From DATJLQ01 sp035509415 (lineage in GTDB: Bacteria; Pseudomonadota; Alphaproteobacteria; JACZXZ01), in contig DATJLQ010000232.1 in NCBI GenBank assembly GCA_035509415.1, positions 1 through 12,408 on the forward strand: 12,408 nucleotides of DNA, written 5' to 3'. The notes under the pieces were generated by a model, which saw only the letters and a list, made by a program, of their open reading frames with translations, did no database searches and was not told where the DNA came from. Position numbers and translations under genes: made by a program. Shown here in pieces: positions 8,111 to 12,408 of the stretch (the first letter of the stretch is position 1; each line of letters starts with the position of its first letter).

Positions 8111-9836
8111 GCTTCCGGTCCTGCGGGTTCACGTCCACCCAAAGGGCGCGCTGGATGTCGGGGTTGGTCTCGTCGACCGGCATCACGCCCAGGATGGGGG
8201 CGATGCGGTGCACGATGCGGCTCACCGTCGGCACCGCGGTCCAGCCGGCCGTCGCGAAGCCGTGGGTCGAGGCGTTGCCGTGGGGCTCGTCGTAGAAGCA
8301 AAAGACGACATATTTCGGGTCGTCGATCGGGAAGATGCCGACGAAGGACGACAGGAGCTCGTGGTGCAGGTAGCCGTCCTTGGACGCCTTCTCGGCGGTG
8401 CCGGTCTTCCCTCCCAGGAGATAGCCCGGCTTGGTGCCGACCTTGCCCGTGCCGCCGGTGACAACGAGGCGCATCAGGCGGCGCATCTCATCCGAGGTTC
8501 GCTCGGATATGACGCGCACACCTGATGCGTCTCCGCCCGCCCGGCGCTTAAGCAACGTGGGATTGCGAAGGATGCCGCCGTCGGCGACCGCATTGGCCGC
8601 GACCGCGACCTGGAGCGGCTCGACCGCGACGCCGTGGCCGAAGCCGATGGTCATGGTGTTGATGGGGCGCCAGTCGGCCGGGTATTCGGGAATGCCGCGC
8701 TCGTCGATCTGGACGTGGGACGGCGAAAGCAGGCCGAAGCGCTCGAGATACGCCTTCTGTACCGCGGCCCCCATGTTGGCCGCGATCTGCGCCGCGCCGA
8801 TGTTGGACGAGTACTCGAACACCTCGGGCAGGCTGAGCCAGCGGCCCATGGGCTCGTAATCGTGGATCGTGAAGCGCGCGACGTGGAGCGGATGGATCGC
8901 GTTGTAGCTGCTGGCAAGCGAGGCCGAGCCGGAATCCAGGGCGGCGGCGAGCGTGAAGATCTTGAACACCGAGCCCATCTCGTAGACGCCGAGCGTCATG
9001 CGGTTGAAGCGCGCGTCGGCCGGCGCTTCGCCCGCGTGGTTGGCGTCGAAGTCGGGCAGTGAATCGAGCGCCAGGATCTCGCCGGTGCGCGAATCGAGCA
9101 CCACGCCGCCGGCGCCGATCGCCTTGAATTCCTGCATGCCGGCCTCGAGCTCGTCGTGGAGCACGTGCTGGATGCGGATGTCGAGCGAGAGCGCGAGCGG
9201 CGGCCCGCCTTGCGCCAGCACCTGGTCGAACGAGCGCTCGATGCCCGCCATGCCGCGATTGTCGAGGTCGGTGAAGCCGACCGTGTCGGCGGTGAGCGCG
9301 CCGTCGGGATAGACGCGCCGGTCCTCGCGTTGGAAATAGAGGCCGGGGATGCCGAGGCGGTTGACCTCGTACTCCTCGTGCGGCGTGAGGTCGCGTTGCA
9401 GCCACACGAAGCGGCGGTTGCTCTTGAGCTTGTCGGCCACGTCCTTGGCATCGAGCTCGGGCAGCACCGAGACGAGCTCGTGCGCGGCGCGGTCGGCGTC
9501 GCGTATTTCCTTGGGGTCGGCGTAGAGCGAGGCGGTCGCGATCGAGGTCGCGAGCAGGACGCCGTTGCGGTCGACGATGTCGGCGCGCTCGAGCGGCAAG
9601 GCGATCGCGCGGTCGACCTGGGGCTCGTGGGGCTGGCTCAGCACGGTCACGTCGACCAGGCGCCAGGAGAGGACCAGGAACGCGAAGGTGAACAGGCCCG
9701 CGCACAGCACGAGCCGGTTGCGCCCGGTCTCGAGCAGCTCCTTGTTGACGCCCTCGAGGCGGAGCGGGCCGCCGTTCGACGCCGCGTCATGGTGCGGATG
9801 GCAGGGATGGGCGCTCAGCCAGAACCGGATGCGCAT
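8097..9836 (-). CDS. ftsI: Division-specific transpeptidase, penicillin-binding protein 3 (FtsI)
   Basis: FtsI is the class B penicillin-binding protein that crosslinks septal peptidoglycan in the periplasm as partner of FtsW. The product is 579 residues. It has a cytoplasmic tail of about 40 residues with a His/Pro-rich stretch (HPCHPHHD, 10-17), a single membrane anchor at about 41-58, a pedestal dimerisation domain from about 75 (RADIVDRNG, 84-92) and the transpeptidase domain. Its active-site triad is complete: S289-V-F-K292, S343-S-N345 and KTGT (477-480). The frame is open far upstream, but that part is an out-of-frame shadow of ftsL and rsmH. The ATG at 9836 shares one base with the ftsL stop (TGATG), has GGGAG 8 bases before it and sits just ahead of the membrane anchor. 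Confidence 0.97.
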   Translation of the reverse strand: MRIRFWLSAHPCHPHHDAASNGGPLRLEGVNKELLETGRNRLVLCAGLFTFAFLVLSWRLVDVTVLSQPHEPQVDRAIALPLERADIVDRNGVLLATSIATASLYADPKEIRDADRAAHELVSVLPELDAKDVADKLKSNRRFVWLQRDLTPHEEYEVNRLGIPGLYFQREDRRVYPDGALTADTVGFTDLDNRGMAGIERSFDQVLAQGGPPLALSLDIRIQHVLHDELEAGMQEFKAIGAGGVVLDSRTGEILALDSLPDFDANHAGEAPADARFNRMTLGVYEMGSVFKIFTLAAALDSGSASLASSYNAIHPLHVARFTIHDYEPMGRWLSLPEVFEYSSNIGAAQIAANMGAAVQKAYLERFGLLSPSHVQIDERGIPEYPADWRPINTMTIGFGHGVAVEPLQVAVAANAVADGGILRNPTLLKRRAGGDASGVRVISERTSDEMRRLMRLVVTGGTGKVGTKPGYLLGGKTGTAEKASKDGYLHHELLSSFVGIFPIDDPKYVVFCFYDEPHGNASTHGFATAGWTAVPTVSRIVHRIAPILGVMPVDETNPDIQRALWVDVNPQDRKLAAN

Positions 9837-10303
9837 CACGGCATCTCCCGCGCGAGGGTGATCGCGCGCGTGCCGGACGCCTTGGGCTTGGCACTCGGCG
9901 CGGGCTTGGACGTCGAGCGCGCCGACGCGTTGGCGGGCACGATCGTCTTGGACGGTGCCGGCGCCGGTGCCGGCGCCAACGCCGCGGCGGGCGGGGTCGG
10001 CGGCTCGGCGCTCGAGACGAGCGGCGCGGGGCGCATGGGAAGTGCCGCGAAGGTCACGTATTGCGAGCCGGTCATGGGCCCGAGGCCCAGGAACTTGCGC
10101 GCGAGCGGATCGATCGCCTCGGGCCGATTGAGGTAGCTCCAATCGGCCTTGAGCACGTGGATCGCTTCCTCGTTGGTCAGGATGTCGCGATTGGTCTGGG
10201 CGAGCTTCTGCTCGAGCTCCTGGACGCGGAACTTGAGGTGGTAGAGCCCGAAGCCGATGCCGAGGGCGAGCACGAGCCAGACGATCGTCGCGCGGCCGAT
10301 CAC
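9836..10303 (-). CDS. ftsL: Cell division protein FtsL-like, with Ala/Pro-rich C-terminal tail
   Basis: FtsL is a small bitopic divisome protein whose periplasmic coiled coil joins FtsB and FtsQ and helps activate FtsW-FtsI. The 155-residue product has one membrane segment at about 6-22, a charged heptad-like stretch at about 24-54 (FRVQELEQKLAQTNRD), and the block YLNRPEAIDPLARKFLGLGP (57-76), the usual FtsL/FtsB ending pattern. After that comes a low-complexity tail of about 75 residues rich in Ala, Pro, Ser and Lys, part of it encoded by a 12-bp tandem repeat. Family sequence identity is weak in general, so the call rests on position between rsmH and ftsI, topology and the conserved block. 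The start is GTG, overlapping the rsmH stop as GTGA, with GGAGG 6 bases upstream; no ATG fits. Confidence 0.88.
   Translation of the reverse strand: MIGRATIVWLVLALGIGFGLYHLKFRVQELEQKLAQTNRDILTNEEAIHVLKADWSYLNRPEAIDPLARKFLGLGPMTGSQYVTFAALPMRPAPLVSSAEPPTPPAAALAPAPAPAPSKTIVPANASARSTSKPAPSAKPKASGTRAITLAREMP
9954..9977. repeat. 12-bp tandem repeat, two copies, in ftsL
   Basis: GGTGCCGGCGCC occurs twice back to back on the plus strand. On the coding strand it encodes alternating Ala-Pro in the tail of FtsL. It is in frame, 12 bases long, and each unit contains the palindrome GGCGCC. It may expand or contract by slippage without breaking the frame. Confidence 0.85.
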
Positions 10304-11334
10304 GGGCGGCCTCCGAGGTCGCGCGCGCCGGCCGCGTCGCGCGGCCAGGCCGGGGCGGCGGTGCGCTCGCCCGCGCGCAAACGCGCCGAGCGCGCGCGCG
10401 GATTGGCCGCGATTTCGGCCGCGCCGGGCCGGATCGCTTTCTGGGTGAGCGCCTCGAAGCTCGGCGCCTGCGGCACCGGCTCGCCGGGCAGGAGACGCGA
10501 GGCCGCGCGGCCATGAGAGCTGCGCGCGCGGAAGAATTGCTTCACGCGCCGGTCCTCGAGCGAATGGAACGCGACCACCGCGAGCCGGCCCTTGGGCGCC
10601 AAAAGCGCCTCGGCGGCCGCGAGTCCGCGCGCGAGCTCGCCCAGCTCGTCGTTGACCCGGATGCGCAGCGCCTGGAAGGTGCGCGTCGCGGGATCGAGGC
10701 CGTCCTTCCCCGTACGTACCGCGCCGCGCACGATCGAGGCGAGGCGACCCGTGGTGCGGATGGGCTGAAGCGCGCGCGCGGCGACGATCGCGCGCGCGAC
10801 GCGGCGCGCAAAGCGCTCCTCGCCGTAGACGTGGATGGTGCGCGCGAGCTCCGCCTCGTCGAGCGCGTTCACGAGATCGGCGGCACTCGGGCCGGCGCCG
10901 TCCATGCGCATGTCGAGCGGCCCCTCGAAGCGGAACGAGAAGCCGCGCGCGGCATCGTCGAGCTGGGGCGAAGAGACGCCGAGATCGAGGGCGATGCCGT
11001 CGACGGCGTCGACGCGATGGGCGGCGAGCAGGCGATCCATCTCGCCGAAGCGGCCGGCGAGCACGGTCAAGCGCCCGTCATAGCGGCGCGCGAGGGATTG
11101 GCCGCGCGCGACCGCGGCGGGATCGCGATCGATGCCCCACACGGTGCAGCGCGCCGCGTCGAGCAGCGCCTTGCTGTAGCCGCCCGCGCCGAACGTGCCG
11201 TCGACATAGATGCCGCCGTCGCGCGGCGCCAGGAGCTCGACGACCTCGGCGAGCAGCACCGGGACATGACCGCCGGAAACGCCCGGGGCCTCCGCTTGCG
11301 GCGCCGGCGCGTCGCGATCCGCCCGCGCGCTCAC
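10300..11334 (-). CDS. rsmH: 16S rRNA (cytosine-1402-N4)-methyltransferase (RsmH/MraW)
   Basis: RsmH is the S-adenosylmethionine-dependent enzyme that methylates N4 of C1402 in 16S rRNA, near the ribosomal P site. The 344-residue product is slightly longer than usual because of an N-terminal extension of about 20 residues before HVPVLLAEV (23-31). Family hallmarks are the SAM-binding DGTFGAGGYS (45-54), DLGVSSPQLD (117-126), FRFEGPLDMRMD (134-145), RTFQALRIRVNDEL (218-231) and AFHSLEDRRVKQFF (255-268). The frame continues upstream through mraZ only as a shadow. I chose the GTG at 11334: it overlaps the mraZ stop as GTGA and has AAGGA about 9 bases before it; there is no suitable ATG. Position directly after mraZ is the classical dcw arrangement. 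Confidence 0.97.
   Translation of the reverse strand: MSARADRDAPAPQAEAPGVSGGHVPVLLAEVVELLAPRDGGIYVDGTFGAGGYSKALLDAARCTVWGIDRDPAAVARGQSLARRYDGRLTVLAGRFGEMDRLLAAHRVDAVDGIALDLGVSSPQLDDAARGFSFRFEGPLDMRMDGAGPSAADLVNALDEAELARTIHVYGEERFARRVARAIVAARALQPIRTTGRLASIVRGAVRTGKDGLDPATRTFQALRIRVNDELGELARGLAAAEALLAPKGRLAVVAFHSLEDRRVKQFFRARSSHGRAASRLLPGEPVPQAPSFEALTQKAIRPGAAEIAANPRARSARLRAGERTAAPAWPRDAAGARDLGGRP
10310..10314 (-). promoter_or_regulatory. Ribosome binding site of ftsL
   Basis: GGAGG lies 6 bases before the GTG start of ftsL, inside the last codons of rsmH. It supports the GTG at 10303 as the true start. The surrounding 12 bases equal those before ftsW. Confidence 0.8.
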
Positions 11335-11807
11335 GCGCCACCGTCCTTGCCGCCTTCGGGCGGACGCACCTTGAGTGCCAGCCCGTCGCGCCGCGAGCGC
11401 TCGAGGGCGGCGGCGTAGAAGGCGCGTTGCGCCTTGGGCTCCCAGATCTGGAAACGCAGACCCTGGCCGACGAAGGCGGCCTCGTCGGCGATGCCGGTAT
11501 GCTCGATGAGCGCCGTAGGCAGCACGATGCGCCCCTCGGAATCGAAGGCGATCTGGTGCGCTGAGGCGAAGATGCTGGCGGCGAGATCGTTCTGGCGCTC
11601 GGAGAAGGTGTCGATGTCGTAGAGGCTCGCGGCGAGCCGCTCCATGAAATTGCTGCCGCAGCATTCGAGCCCGCGATGCTGCACCGAGGGAAACGCCACG
11701 ATGCCGGCAAAGCCGGTGCCCGCGAGAGCCGCGCGAAAGCTCGCCGGAACGGAGACGCGCCCCTTCCGATCGACCTTGTTCAGGACTGTTCCGATGAACA
11801 GCGCCAT
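11331..11807 (-). CDS. mraZ: Transcriptional regulator MraZ
   Basis: MraZ is a DNA-binding protein of the AbrB/SpoVT fold family that represses the dcw operon in E. coli by binding TGGGN repeats upstream of its own gene. The 158-residue product has two tandem MraZ domains, each with the family motif: DRKGR (13-17) followed by VSVPASFR, and DSEGR (89-93) followed by IVLPTAL. The N-terminus FIGTVLNKVD is typical. The C-terminus is a short Gly/Lys/Pro-rich tail. The start is the ATG at 11807; its ribosome binding site is only a run of Gs ending about 5 bases upstream, weaker than those inside the operon. It is the first gene of the operon and has a matching array of 10-bp-spaced repeats 83 bases upstream, so autoregulation is likely. 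Confidence 0.97.
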   Translation of the reverse strand: MALFIGTVLNKVDRKGRVSVPASFRAALAGTGFAGIVAFPSVQHRGLECCGSNFMERLAASLYDIDTFSERQNDLAASIFASAHQIAFDSEGRIVLPTALIEHTGIADEAAFVGQGLRFQIWEPKAQRAFYAAALERSRRDGLALKVRPPEGGKDGGA

Positions 11808-11889
11808 TTGGCCCCCGGCCAGCCGCCGCTCGCGGCCTGGTCATCCATTCGCGCTGCCTCGCCCGGATGGTCGGGCAGCCCTCCGCGTT

Positions 11890-11924
11890 TGGGAAATTAT
11901 GGGATAACATGGGACCATATGGGC
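11890..11924. promoter_or_regulatory. MraZ-box array: four TGGGN repeats with 10-bp period
   Basis: TGGGA begins at 11890, 11900 and 11910, and TGGGC at 11920, all on the plus strand and each separated by exactly five bases. A degenerate fifth unit, TGGAT, begins at 11930. One unit per helical turn puts all copies on the same face of the DNA. This matches the known MraZ operator (TGGGN repeats with 5-base spacers). Relative to mraZ transcription the motif is on the template strand. The array covers the best promoter candidate, which fits repression by MraZ. Confidence 0.85.
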
Positions 11925-11929
11925 GTCAA
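11896..11929 (-). promoter_or_regulatory. Candidate sigma-70 promoter of the mra/dcw operon
   Basis: On the minus strand TTGACG (11924-11929) is a good -35 element. At 17 bases spacing the -10 would be TATCCC (11901-11906), which is poor; a better -10 match, CATAAT (11896-11901), lies at 22 bases, which is too far. Either choice places the start of transcription near 11885-11895, giving a leader of about 80-90 bases before mraZ. The elements are interleaved with the TGGGN repeats. The -35 is reasonable and the -10 uncertain. Confidence 0.4.
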
Positions 11930-11934
11930 TGGAT

Positions 11935-12216
11935 TTTCGTAATAAAAACATGGGCTACACAAGAGTTTTCAGGGCCAGGATCGGGCCCCTACAAGCACTG
12001 GTAAGCAAAAACCCGCACACCCGCCGCCGGCAGCGCCGGTTATTCCTGAGCGCCGGGGCGATCTTTCTGTTCTCGTTACGTTCCAGATACGGCGATTTCT
12101 TTGCTGCAACGCAGCATATTCCGCGTTGCGGCGGGCGACCGGGAGGACGGCCGAAAAGCACTCGCCCGCGCCCGCGCAAGACCTCGCCAAGAATTGGCCA
12201 AGTAGTTCCGAAGTAA
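11935..12216. other. Gene-free spacer between rnpB and the mraZ promoter
   Basis: About 280 bases with lower GC than the genes. I see no convincing gene. Frames that cross it either run into rnpB or lack any family feature. It contains one hairpin (12106-12129), and no hairpin followed by a clear T-run, so I cannot name a terminator for rnpB. Its coding-strand sequence just after rnpB begins with TTTTA. Confidence 0.6.
12106..12129. repeat. Inverted repeat, 7-bp arms
   Basis: GCAACGC (12106-12112) pairs with GCGTTGC (12123-12129) across a 10-base loop. It lies about 90 bases after the rnpB 3' end. There is no T-run on either side, so it is not a standard intrinsic terminator. It could protect or help trim the rnpB transcript, bind a protein, or be chance. 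Confidence 0.5.
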
Positions 12217-12408
12217 AAGCCAGACGGCCTATAAGCCGGGTTCTGTCCCGCCCTTGAGGGGCATGGATGACCATTCATCTGGGACGCCCGTTACCGGGCG
12301 CCTCGCGCGACCGACCCGGACGGCGGCGTGGAAACCCGCCTGCCAAGCAAATTGGCTGCCGTCCCTACTTGGTCTTGCTCCCGGTGGGGTTTGCCCTGCC
12401 GCCCCCGT
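12217..12408 (-). ncRNA. rnpB: RNase P RNA (M1 RNA), 3' half only
   Basis: RNase P RNA is the catalytic subunit that trims the 5' leader of tRNA precursors. On the minus strand the sequence follows bacterial type A RNase P RNA. It has GGGAGCAAGACCAAGTAGGG, corresponding to the E. coli CGGAGCAAGGCCAAATAGGG block; a CGCCCG-GTAA-CGGGCG hairpin with a GNRA loop (12285-12300), placed like P18; AGATGAATGG; the universally conserved ACAGAACCCGGCTTAT, which includes the 3' strand of helix P4; and GGCCGTCTGGC at the end, which should pair with the missing 5' end to form P1. The 5' half lies beyond base 12408. The mature 3' end is estimated to within a few bases. It is co-directional with mraZ. Confidence 0.95.

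Noticed and set aside
10380..10400. Alternating CG tracts (for example CGCGCGCGCG) as possible Z-DNA or regulatory sites
   Set aside because: Such tracts occur throughout the window inside coding sequence and follow from Ala and Arg codons in a GC-rich genome.
11784..11852. A 22-codon frame starting at an ATG in the mraZ leader and overlapping mraZ
   Set aside because: It has no clear ribosome binding site and no attenuator-like hairpin or repeated codons. A chance frame is the simplest reading.
11955..12278. Minus-strand open frame of 107 codons upstream of mraZ
   Set aside because: Its first third lies inside the conserved 3' end of the RNase P RNA gene, which explains its conserved look. 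The rest has no family features.
1..12408. CRISPR arrays, insertion sequences, tRNA genes, phage or defence genes
   Set aside because: I looked for repeated spacers, terminal inverted repeats, transposase motifs and clover-leaf tRNA ends and saw none. Gene content and order are those of a normal dcw cluster.

Overview
The window is a GC-rich stretch, about 70% GC by eye, carrying most of a division and cell wall (dcw) gene cluster. All genes lie on the minus strand, so transcription runs from high to low coordinates. The gene order, the high GC, the neighbouring RNase P RNA gene and the protein character point to an alphaproteobacterium. A Rhodospirillales-like lineage is my guess, not something I can prove. 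The MurE DNPR motif indicates a Gram-negative type peptidoglycan with meso-diaminopimelate.

In transcriptional order: the 3' half of rnpB (12408 to about 12217, 5' end outside the window); a gene-free spacer of about 280 bases with one small hairpin; a promoter region holding four TGGGN repeats spaced exactly 10 bp apart, which look like binding sites for MraZ; then mraZ, rsmH (mraW), ftsL, ftsI, murE, mraY, murD, ftsW, murG, murC and the first 137 codons of murB, which runs off the low-coordinate edge. Nearly every junction is an overlap of 1 to 4 bases (ATGA, GTGA or TGATG), so this is one tightly packed, translationally coupled operon. The long reading frames on the plus strand are high-GC shadows.

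The genes work together. MraZ controls the operon. RsmH methylates 16S rRNA. FtsL, FtsI and FtsW are divisome parts for septal peptidoglycan synthesis. MurB, MurC, MurD and MurE build the UDP-MurNAc peptide, MraY attaches it to undecaprenyl phosphate, and MurG adds GlcNAc to give lipid II.

The main surprise is that murF, the D-Ala-D-Ala adding ligase that normally sits between murE and mraY, is absent. The gap there is only 24 bases, and the murE stop codon still overlaps an ATG in the ATGA arrangement used elsewhere in the operon. That ATG opens only a 12-codon frame, which looks like a possible scar of murF loss or relocation. I saw no new biological system, mobile element, CRISPR array or tRNA; apart from the murF gap this is an ordinary, conserved housekeeping region.
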